Of a stretch of 40,756 bases of DNA, positions 26,377 to 32,952 are shown piece by piece (the first letter of the stretch is position 1; each line of letters begins with the position of its first letter). Below the pieces are notes generated by a model. The model saw only the letters and a program-made list of their open reading frames with translations. It was not told where the DNA came from and ran no database searches. The position numbers and the translations under genes are program-made. The DNA comes from a virus. The stretch covers positions 1-40,756 of IMG/VR virus record IMGVR_UViG_3300017527_000470. The stretch is one strand, 5' to 3'.

Positions 26377-27019
26377 TTGCCACCACTTCTCCTTTAGGTT
26401 TATGAAGGGCATTTAGTTTGTGATTTAATAATACTACTTGGCTTTTTTCTTTTATGCCAACAAACGAAAGCATTTGTTGTTGTCCACTTCTAATGTTTAG
26501 TGCGTAGTCTAATTCAACAACCACAAAGTTATCCGGATATCGATCAGCTAAATAATCGGCATGGGCGTAATATTCATCCCAATACGCGCCTATGGCCTCT
26601 TTCTTGGGCAAATCATATGCCGGCCACTGATAAGACAAATTTGTATCGACATCGTGATTCGGATCCCAATGCAACGAACCTGGGTCTGTCCAGTGATTAT
26701 TGAATGGACTATGATTCATAAATGATTCAACAACCTCATTTTTAGGCCGCTTTAAACAAATACATTTGGGGTCCTTTATATTGCCCATAATCAATCCGAT
26801 ATAATTAATCCAGACATATGAAACCGACGCGATAATCGGTGAATCAATATTTATTAGAAGACCGCCCAGCCGTTCCCAAAATATATTTTTATCAGTAACC
26901 CACGGCAACGGAACGCCTTCGTGCTTACTTGCAACGTCTGGTTGCGCCGCAAGTATTTTTGAAAGCGTCCAGGTACCGCAACGCCCGGTACCACAACCGA
27001 ATATCATTTTAGAAATCAT
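26369..27019 (-). CDS. Sulfotransferase-family-like protein
   Basis: This 216-residue protein has an N-terminal phosphosulfate-binding loop, FGCGTGRCGT (about residues 7-16), of the GxxRxGT type seen in PAPS-dependent sulfotransferases. A mid-protein CLKRPKNEVVESF (about 88-100) resembles the 3'-phosphate-binding segment. The family transfers sulfate from PAPS to hydroxyl or amino groups of sugars, lipids or peptides. No signal peptide or membrane segment is evident. It is the last gene of a four-gene glycan-modification-like cassette with the methyltransferase and two glycosyltransferases to its right. The start is uncertain: ATG 27019 is preferred over a TTG nine bases upstream, and neither has a good site. 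Substrate unknown. Confidence 0.75.
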   Translation of the reverse strand: MISKMIFGCGTGRCGTWTLSKILAAQPDVASKHEGVPLPWVTDKNIFWERLGGLLINIDSPIIASVSYVWINYIGLIMGNIKDPKCICLKRPKNEVVESFMNHSPFNNHWTDPGSLHWDPNHDVDTNLSYQWPAYDLPKKEAIGAYWDEYYAHADYLADRYPDNFVVVELDYALNIRSGQQQMLSFVGIKEKSQVVLLNHKLNALHKPKGEVVANV

Positions 27020-27044
27020 GGGCGCCAAATTAATTAGTTAAAGA

Positions 27045-27611
27045 TTACAAGCAAATGTCTTTGCTTTCTAAAACGCCACTATTTACATTATCGAATACGC
27101 ACATAAACATTTTTGAATTAGCAAACAAACAACGACCGCCAACCTTTTGTGGACTCAATAACGACCAATGCTTTTCTTGATCATGTCCATGCCATGATTG
27201 TTGCTCAAGTGATCCCGCCCAATTAGGGGCAACTACCAGGGTATATCTTGAAAACTCTTTTGCTTTTTCAAGCGCTTTTTCCCATTGTCCATCTGGCCAA
27301 TGTTCTAAGATATCTCCCAAATAAATAAGATCAAAGCTACGCTTAATTTCACAACCAAGCCAATTGCAGATATAGATTTTGTTATAAACGTATTTATGAA
27401 CATCCGTTAAATAGTTGGGGTCAATTTCAACACCTTGTAAATCCAATTCCCAGGTGCGCTTATTAAGCCGCCCCCAATTCCAATCAAAACATTCCCTGAA
27501 TAAAAATCCATACCGACCGTTCCCCGCGCCAACGTCAAGAATAGACATGGGCTTAATTGCCAGGGCAACCGATAGTACTTTAGGAATCATATTGAAATCA
27601 GATGACGGCAT
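27045..27611 (-). CDS. Class I SAM-dependent methyltransferase
   Basis: This 188-residue protein shows the class I methyltransferase signature. Motif I is ILDVGAGNGRYG (24-35), motif II ends in VEIDP (about 61-65), and FDLIYLGDILEHW (about 93-105) marks the substrate-side strand and loop. It has no signal peptide, so it acts in the cytoplasm. Such enzymes can methylate sugars, lipids or proteins; its location beside two glycosyltransferases and a sulfotransferase-like protein suggests methyl capping or decoration of a glycan. A gap of 66 bases to the upstream glycosyltransferase holds only a tiny possible peptide. The substrate is unknown. Confidence 0.85.
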   Translation of the reverse strand: MPSSDFNMIPKVLSVALAIKPMSILDVGAGNGRYGFLFRECFDWNWGRLNKRTWELDLQGVEIDPNYLTDVHKYVYNKIYICNWLGCEIKRSFDLIYLGDILEHWPDGQWEKALEKAKEFSRYTLVVAPNWAGSLEQQSWHGHDQEKHWSLLSPQKVGGRCLFANSKMFMCVFDNVNSGVLESKDICL

Positions 27612-27681
27612 TTAAAACGCTACACCTTTTTTGGCGTTTTCTATGGCACTTTTTGCATATTTTATAAATGATATCAGTCAT
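27598..27681 (-). CDS. Possible 27-residue Cys-x2-Cys peptide bridging two genes
   Basis: A tiny frame begins at an ATG that overlaps the stop of the glycosyltransferase (ATGA) and ends across the start of the methyltransferase. It encodes a very basic peptide with a CKKCH motif (MTDIIYKICKKCHRKRQKR and so on). The exact coupling at both ends is suggestive, but the frame is so short that chance is a serious alternative. If translated it may act mainly as a translational relay. Confidence 0.25.
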   Translation of the reverse strand: MTDIIYKICKKCHRKRQKRCSVLNAVI

Positions 27682-28361
27682 TTACGGCCATCTTTCCAAT
27701 ACCCATGCCCCGAATTAATCAATTCCCATGCCGATTGTAATGCCTTGCGGTTGTAGGGGCTAACCAAAATTTTTGCGATATGTTTGATTACAATATTCTG
27801 ATCAACTGTTATTTTTATGCCCGCCTTATATAGCTGCCAGCAAAAGTAAAAATCATCGCATAAGTGCCGGACACAACCCGCGGCGTCATAAATATCTTTA
27901 AAATAAGGCAACTCAACACCGTCAAGGGCATGAGGGTTAATCATCATGGCCCCGGTACCGGTCATATCGCATTCAAAAACCTGATCTGCAGGTGGTATCA
28001 TATACTCAAACGTAGGGGTTGTGATGCCGTCTTTTTTTTGTTCCCCAGTGATTTTATAAGTTGTACACTCATACGGGGAATATCTTGAAACGTTCAATCC
28101 TGTTACGACTGGCTCTTGATGGGCTATAAGCATCCGAACATAATCGGGTGGATAAACCTGATCGGTATCCATGAAAATAACTCGGTCATAATTGTATTTC
28201 GCTTCGTTGATCGATACATTGTGCCTTTCAGCGGCGGTAAACTGAGTAAACCACCCGAAACGAAACTGCCAATTAGCCGGCAAGTGCCAAGTTCCCATCT
28301 GTCTTAAAAACTCGGTTTCAACCCATTCCCGGCTGACCGATACTGCAATCAAACATTTCAT
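27678..28361 (-). CDS. GT-A-type glycosyltransferase 1
   Basis: This 227-residue protein has a Rossmann-like N-terminus (KCLIAVSVSREWVE) and the metal/nucleotide-sugar motif VIFMDTDQVYPPDY with DTD at residues 65-67. The later segments ECDMTGTGAMMI and a conserved IVIKHI are shared with the neighbouring protein at 28371-29066, so the pair probably arose by duplication or belongs to one subfamily. The fold is that of inverting family-2-like glycosyltransferases, and no transmembrane segment is evident. The start is set by AAAGGA seven bases upstream. It likely adds a sugar to an acceptor with the adjacent enzymes; donor and acceptor are unknown. Confidence 0.8.
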   Translation of the reverse strand: MKCLIAVSVSREWVETEFLRQMGTWHLPANWQFRFGWFTQFTAAERHNVSINEAKYNYDRVIFMDTDQVYPPDYVRMLIAHQEPVVTGLNVSRYSPYECTTYKITGEQKKDGITTPTFEYMIPPADQVFECDMTGTGAMMINPHALDGVELPYFKDIYDAAGCVRHLCDDFYFCWQLYKAGIKITVDQNIVIKHIAKILVSPYNRKALQSAWELINSGHGYWKDGRK

Positions 28362-28370
28362 ATACGTCCT

Positions 28371-29066
28371 TTACTCAAATCGCCACTGATAACTGTCATC
28401 GATTTCAAGCACACCTAAATGCTTAACGATAATTTGCGTGTCACACCAAACCTGGCAACCCATTTTATTTAATCTATTAACAAACGCGACATCTTGCATG
28501 ATCTTGACTTCGTTGGTCCCGGGTATAAATTGATCCCCAAACCACGGTTTTTTCATTTCATCCAAGATATCAGCCTCAAACATCATGGCACCGGTACCGA
28601 TAATCTCAGCCTTTACAATTGCGCCCGAATCCCTGGTAATGGGGACTTGCTCGCCATTATCCGGATGTAACATCATTCCAATTGGCTGAAACGGCCTGGT
28701 CCCCTGCCCGGGACGATGCCCACGAATTGGGATCAAGCAATTGACAACCTGTTTTCTTCTCATCCATTGTTCCAGGTTTCCGGACTGCATCCAGGCAAAC
28801 ATTTTTTTAATCATATCCGGTTCCGGGTAAACCTGATCACCGCCAAGTATTAAGATATGCGTAGCGTTCCATTTAAGCGCTTCCTCGCACCCTATTTCGT
28901 GTCTGCGGTCCGGGGTTCGGCCGGTTCCAAATATCAACTTACAATTAGGGGGTTTTTCAAGCTCGTCATAGGTTTCCCACGTTCGGCGCCATATCATATC
29001 CAAACCCCATGGGATTACGATAGCAAGTCTGATGCCCCCCCAATTGTATAATTTAGTTTCAAACAT
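28371..29066 (-). CDS. GT-A-type glycosyltransferase 2 (paralogue-like)
   Basis: This 231-residue protein carries a Rossmann-like start (RLAIVIPWGLDMIW) and an ILGGDQVYPEPD motif (about 73-84). There the usual DxD becomes GGDQ, so a single aspartate (77) is retained. Later it shares IGTGAMMFEADIL and IIVKHLGVL with the glycosyltransferase at 27678-28361. The altered DxD is notable: it may be metal-independent, a non-catalytic partner, or still functional through Asp77. The two genes lie nine bases apart. It has no obvious ribosome binding site. Genes at either end of this cassette are virion genes, so its product may modify particle proteins or the host envelope. Confidence 0.72.
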   Translation of the reverse strand: MFETKLYNWGGIRLAIVIPWGLDMIWRRTWETYDELEKPPNCKLIFGTGRTPDRRHEIGCEEALKWNATHILILGGDQVYPEPDMIKKMFAWMQSGNLEQWMRRKQVVNCLIPIRGHRPGQGTRPFQPIGMMLHPDNGEQVPITRDSGAIVKAEIIGTGAMMFEADILDEMKKPWFGDQFIPGTNEVKIMQDVAFVNRLNKMGCQVWCDTQIIVKHLGVLEIDDSYQWRFE

Positions 29067-29070
29067 AATA

Positions 29071-30012
29071 TTAAGTTGTTACGGTTACCACACCGACCTT
29101 GTTTACTGCGTTAACGTCATAAGACTCGATGATATACTGACAGGTCGGCGTAAAAGTCGCGCCGGTCCCCGTATTGCCGGACGGTGAAATGGCTCGGCTA
29201 AACAAAGTCGCCATGGTCGGCGCACCACCCGCGGTTCCATCCGAAGCCGCTGCGGATCTGGTCCGGGTAGCAACCCCTCGGCAAATAAACGTACAATCTT
29301 CGACTCTCATGCTGGAAGCCAACCCGCCGCCCTCAACACATGCTCGCCAGCGCTCGGCCTTTTTGGGGCACACTGCATCGTTGAATACGCAGGCTTTAAC
29401 GAGAACATTTGTCGCCAAATGGTTTAAAATTGCAACCTGGGGGTGGATACTGGCATTGGCCGCAACGGTATTTAACAGCTTGCAACCGTTAAACTCAATG
29501 TTGTCGCCACTCAACGTTGAAATCATGTGATACATATCGTATCCCATTTCAAATTCGCAGTTGATGATTTTTACATCGCTGGCTGCAACCCGAATTAACC
29601 TGGCTGCTGCGGTCACGGAAGAACCGGCAATAATACGCAAGCCATACAGCTTGTTATCATCAGCGGTGAGATTAAAGCCATTGATAGCGGCATTGATGGT
29701 CAGGGTTGGTCGCATGTCCCCGTTACCATGGCCAATAATACTTAAACCAATTTTACTTGTAAGCGCGGTCGTGATAGTTTCCACGTGTCCGGGGAGAAGG
29801 TGAATCTCATCCCCCCTCGATGCCTTGGCCGATGTAATGGCCGCGGCCAACGTGGTTAACAAACTGTCCGCGCTTATACGACTTGTTGCCAACTTATATG
29901 CTTCCGTTCCGTCTGTACCGACATAAAACTTCTTAATGCCGGCTGTCCCGCCAATATCAAGCTTATGCTCACTGATCAGAGCATCATTTGCTATATTTCT
30001 ATTTTTAATCAT
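29071..30012 (-). CDS. Right-handed beta-helix protein (head decoration or appendage candidate)
   Basis: This 313-residue protein has the repeating short-strand pattern of a pectate-lyase-like beta-helix: LSIIGHGNGDMRPTLTI, KLYGLRII, VKIINCEFEM, NIEFNGCKLLN, VLVKACVFND, MRVEDCTFIC. The N-terminal part (KKFYVGTDGTEAYKLATS) is a typical cap. AAGGGG eight bases before ATG 30012 sets the start; a longer frame reading from 30075 lacks a site. Its place directly after the major capsid gene suggests a capsid-associated or receptor-binding protein. No lyase catalytic residues are identified. Position in the operon is the main argument. Confidence 0.75.
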   Translation of the reverse strand: MIKNRNIANDALISEHKLDIGGTAGIKKFYVGTDGTEAYKLATSRISADSLLTTLAAAITSAKASRGDEIHLLPGHVETITTALTSKIGLSIIGHGNGDMRPTLTINAAINGFNLTADDNKLYGLRIIAGSSVTAAARLIRVAASDVKIINCEFEMGYDMYHMISTLSGDNIEFNGCKLLNTVAANASIHPQVAILNHLATNVLVKACVFNDAVCPKKAERWRACVEGGGLASSMRVEDCTFICRGVATRTRSAAASDGTAGGAPTMATLFSRAISPSGNTGTGATFTPTCQYIIESYDVNAVNKVGVVTVTT

Positions 30013-30065
30013 TTTAAATTCCCCTTCATAGTTTACCCCTGCGTTATGCAGGATACTTGGAAGTG

Positions 30066-30094
30066 AAGGGGGCATTAATCGCCCCCTTTCGGGG
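30066..30094 (-). promoter_or_regulatory. Two mutually exclusive hairpins between capsid and beta-helix genes
   Basis: Just after the major capsid gene, the minus-strand RNA can form a small CCCC-GAAA-GGGG hairpin with a GNRA loop (30083-30094) or an 8-bp stem AAGGGGGC/GCCCCCTT with loop GATTAAT (30066-30088). The two share the same G run, so only one can form at a time. There is no clear U run on this strand. The structure could stabilise or limit capsid mRNA read-through, which is inference. Confidence 0.45.
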
Positions 30095-30130
30095 TTATTG
30101 TTTTTTTAGACTTGGGATCGACGACCCGAT

Positions 30131-31450
30131 TTAGAACAAGCTCGGCTCAACCAAATCTTTGATTAAAGTCAAACAGTTACGCTGCTCGGCACCCAGGTTC
30201 GTATAAATGCGCAAAAACTGGTCCCATTCGTCATAGCCTTGACGCTGATGAATTTGCTGGTCCAGCTTGCCCCAACCCAAAGCCGCCATCTCATACTTCT
30301 GAATCGCGCCGGCCGGCTCACAAAAAATCTTGTTCGGGGGAAGTGCCGGATCAATGATCATCTTGACGGAACCATCACCGCCGGCAAAGGTCAACTTTTC
30401 ATAGCCGCCCTCTAGCTCTTGGGCCTGATAGCGAACATCAGGTAAAAGCAAGTTGGCGTATTTGCGTCGCTGGCCTAAACCCATACGCATACAGGCAACT
30501 CTTTTGCCGCTCTGGGTCCGGGTGATATCCAGGGCTTGGAGCATCAGGTCGAGGGTGAGCTCGCGGTTGACTCCCGAATTTCCCACCATATTAGCTTCCC
30601 ACATAGGGTAGCTTGCCACGGTGATATTTTCAAAAGTTGCCAGGAGCGTACCGTCATCATAGATGCCCTCGAGTCCGGTCATTTCAACCGGAGTGTCTGA
30701 GGTGGCGTGAGCCGCTTCTCGGGCGCCGGATCGGACCACGAACTGGCCGGAGGCTAGAACATCGGTTGTGATGGTATAGCTTCTGGCTGCAACTATCGGA
30801 TGATTTGATTTGTACGTCCCATCATTGACTTCCATTTCCATGGTCTTCGCAACCGGGTCCACACTCGCAACCCTAGAAGCGACTGAGGACTGATCAATCG
30901 CACCGGCGACATAAGAGTCAACAACCATACCAGGTATAACCCTGCTAACCCCCAGGTCATTATCCATGGTAATTGTCCAGGTTGTCGTACCCGTGGTGGT
31001 CACGGCATCGGACGCCGCCGATAGAGTCCCCAGCAGGCCGAACCCGTCGCCACAAGCTTGACGGTTCAGATCAACCACAATGGCTTCATAAATATCAGTA
31101 ATGGAATCTGCAAGCCCTTCCACAAAAGCCGCCATATCGCCCTTGGACGCTTCAATCGCGGGACCAGTCATCCGTAAAGTACCATAGATGTACTTCGGAC
31201 TGATTTTTCCCTGTTTGTACTTCCCGGCCAACGGATCGGGTAGGATTTCAGACTCACGCCTGGCGCCCACGCCCTGAGCTCGTGCCCACCGGGTCCCGAA
31301 AACGTACCCCAGGCCGCGGGGTTTGCGTTCGGATTTCGGGAAAAGGTTATAAGTTGTCTTCTCATCAACGAATTGATTTTGAAGGCCCTTGCCATAAACG
31401 TTTTTTAACTGCTCTTGCATTGCAGTCAAATCGTGAAAATCAATTGCCAT
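30131..31450 (-). CDS. Major capsid protein (HK97-fold-like)
   Basis: This 439-residue protein carries the typical profile of an HK97-type major capsid protein. An N-terminal arm (FHDLTAMQEQLKNVYG, then VDEKTTYNLFPKSE) is followed by a spine-helix-like segment (MTGPAIEASKGDMAAFVEGLADSITDIYEAI) and a beta-rich P-domain insertion (GTTTWTITMD...RSYTITTDVL). The C-terminal part resembles an A-domain (RVACMRMGLGQRRKYANLLL, KMIIDPALPPNKIFC). It lies directly after the scaffold gene, the usual order. AGGAGA nine bases upstream sets the start. It would assemble as 415 or more copies per head in this family. Confidence in role is high from order, size and sequence features. Confidence 0.88.
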   Translation of the reverse strand: MAIDFHDLTAMQEQLKNVYGKGLQNQFVDEKTTYNLFPKSERKPRGLGYVFGTRWARAQGVGARRESEILPDPLAGKYKQGKISPKYIYGTLRMTGPAIEASKGDMAAFVEGLADSITDIYEAIVVDLNRQACGDGFGLLGTLSAASDAVTTTGTTTWTITMDNDLGVSRVIPGMVVDSYVAGAIDQSSVASRVASVDPVAKTMEMEVNDGTYKSNHPIVAARSYTITTDVLASGQFVVRSGAREAAHATSDTPVEMTGLEGIYDDGTLLATFENITVASYPMWEANMVGNSGVNRELTLDLMLQALDITRTQSGKRVACMRMGLGQRRKYANLLLPDVRYQAQELEGGYEKLTFAGGDGSVKMIIDPALPPNKIFCEPAGAIQKYEMAALGWGKLDQQIHQRQGYDEWDQFLRIYTNLGAEQRNCLTLIKDLVEPSLF

Positions 31451-31490
31451 TTTAATAATCTCCTATGAATTTCCAATGCAATGAATCGGG

Positions 31491-32315
31491 CTATTTATTA
31501 AAAGCGCCCAAGCTTTGCATCAGAATTTTTTTAGCTTCTTTTAGATTTTTGGGGTTTGATGAATCTTTTGAATCAGCGGATTCTGCGGCCTGTGTTGTCG
31601 GAGTAACTTTCGGGATTTTTACTTTGCCGTCCAGGTAGCGTTTAATAACTGCCTGTTCAAACGCGGCTATTTTGGTTAATCCCTTTTTTGTTAAGCGACG
31701 AACGGCGGCTTTATCGGTGATATCAACCTCATTTATGGGGTTATCGACTCCCATAAATTCCCTTATAAACGTCCGATACTCTTTAGGCGTTTCTTTATTG
31801 GCCTTAATGGCCGTGTTAACAGTTTCGGTAAAGTCGCCAAGCGCTTGCTCGGCGGCTTTGGATGCCTTTTGGCGCTCCACCTGGGTCAAGTTTTTTTTGT
31901 GCATCGCGCTTTTTTCTTTTTCCAATCGCGCAATGGTTTCCTCGGGGGTTTCTTTTTCCTTGAGCTTTTCGTTTTCCTGTTGTTTCCAGGATCTTTGATA
32001 ATTCTCTAAGGTTTTGGAATTTTCAATGAGATCATCCAGGTCATTATCACCGATTTTGCCTTTCATCTGATTCAAACTGGAAATAAAGTCTTTTAATTCA
32101 TCGGCGGAGTCCAGTCCGTATTCGTCCAGGATTTCCTCGATGTCTAGTTTGATCTCAGCGCCCTTATCATCGCCGGTACCCTTGTCGTCAGTTTTTTTAC
32201 CGGCATCACCCTTGTCACTGGCTTCACCCTTGTCGCCGGTATCGCCTTTGTCGCCGGTATCGGTGTTAATGGCGTTTCCGTCTGCATCAATTTCTTTGGT
32301 TGCTGCTGCTGGCAT
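31491..32315 (-). CDS. Capsid scaffolding protein
   Basis: This 274-residue protein is acidic and helical, with no membrane segment or catalytic motif. The first 45 residues are a low-complexity Gly-Asp-Lys-Thr repeat (DTGDKGDTGDKGEASDKG). A helical core follows with coiled-coil character (LEKEKSAMHKKNLTQVERQK), and a basic C-terminal end (NLKEAKKILMQSLG) that could contact the capsid shell. This composition and the location immediately upstream of the major capsid gene are diagnostic for scaffolds. AGGAGG seven bases before the ATG is an exceptionally strong site, suiting the high expression a scaffold needs. It lies downstream of a terminator and a leader hairpin. Confidence 0.82.
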   Translation of the reverse strand: MPAAATKEIDADGNAINTDTGDKGDTGDKGEASDKGDAGKKTDDKGTGDDKGAEIKLDIEEILDEYGLDSADELKDFISSLNQMKGKIGDNDLDDLIENSKTLENYQRSWKQQENEKLKEKETPEETIARLEKEKSAMHKKNLTQVERQKASKAAEQALGDFTETVNTAIKANKETPKEYRTFIREFMGVDNPINEVDITDKAAVRRLTKKGLTKIAAFEQAVIKRYLDGKVKIPKVTPTTQAAESADSKDSSNPKNLKEAKKILMQSLGAFNK

Positions 32316-32344
32316 ATATTGCCTCCTATTGTTTACAGGCCGGG

Positions 32345-32420
32345 GTAGGCGGTCCTACATCGGAAGTAAACGTATTTGGTTTAAGGGTGCGCGTCCTGGT
32401 GATACGGCACCTGGACGCGC
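32345..32420 (-). promoter_or_regulatory. Structured leader upstream of scaffold/capsid genes
   Basis: A 32-nt stem-loop (32389-32420) has an 8-bp GCGCGTCC/GGACGCGC stem, a single mismatch and a GGTG/CACC inner stem. A second small hairpin, GTAGG/CCTAC, lies at 32345-32358. Both sit between the terminator at 32435-32479 and the scaffold start. They could stabilise the capsid mRNA or shape its translation. No convincing promoter is seen between terminator and scaffold, so transcripts may arise by read-through. Confidence 0.5.
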
Positions 32421-32434
32421 TCCCCGGTAACAGG

Positions 32435-32479
32435 AAAAAAAAAGCGCAACACGGCTACAAACGCACCGTATTGCGCTTT
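32435..32479 (-). terminator. Intrinsic terminator
   Basis: On the minus strand a 14-bp stem (AAAGCGCAATACGG paired with CCGTGTTGCGCTTT, one G-U) with an 11-nt loop is followed by nine Ts. It ends transcripts coming from the packaging/portal block and separates them from scaffold and capsid. Confidence 0.85.
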
Positions 32480-32578
32480 AATTTCTCCTTATAGCAATGA
32501 CAATGCCGGCCAGCATGGTCATTACCTTAACTTTTATTTGTTTATTTGTTTCAATTCATGCTTCGCGTGAGAAGCGAC

Positions 32579-32902
32579 TTAAAAATCTTTGCCGGGTTTG
32601 CCCCAGGCCATTTCAGTAATCTGTAATCCCAAATCGTTGTTGCCACTTTTTTTGCCTGATTTATAATCGATATTCTCATGAAACGAAACCCGGGTTACTT
32701 GGGCTTTAGCAAGAAAGTAAACTTCATCGCCCGCGGAAATATTTTCAACATCGATTTTCAATTTCTCTATCGATTTATCTTCAAGGCTGACCTCCAATCC
32801 CCAGGGATAAACAGGCTCATTTTCCTCCGGGACCGCGGCAAGCACGCTTTTGGTTTTCCGCAACGTTTTCTTGGGCTTATTTTTCATTGAAATTAATTTC
32901 AT
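32579..32902 (-). CDS. Capsid staple-like protein
   Basis: This 107-residue protein begins MKLISMKNKPKK and continues with YPWGLEVSLEDKSIEKL, then GDEVYFLAKAQVTRVSFHE and LGLQITEMAW. The order, a short MKLI-x-MK start, a basic helix, a PYGL-type strand, a beta-barrel core and a terminal LQIT strand, is the pattern I associate with capsid staple proteins of phages. Such proteins pin neighbouring capsomers on the outer shell. Its place between portal and scaffold fits. The start at 32902 has a GGGGG-type site six bases upstream; a longer frame lacks one. Confidence 0.75.
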   Translation of the reverse strand: MKLISMKNKPKKTLRKTKSVLAAVPEENEPVYPWGLEVSLEDKSIEKLKIDVENISAGDEVYFLAKAQVTRVSFHENIDYKSGKKSGNNDLGLQITEMAWGKPGKDF

Positions 32903-32952
32903 ACATCCCCCTAATTGTCGCGTATATCGGTTAAATGTCAATCAAATTCACA

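Noticed and set aside
32140-32290. GDKG-coding repeats in the scaffold as a phase-variable microsatellite
   Set aside because: The repeats are imperfect at DNA level and in multiples of three, so they cannot switch the frame.
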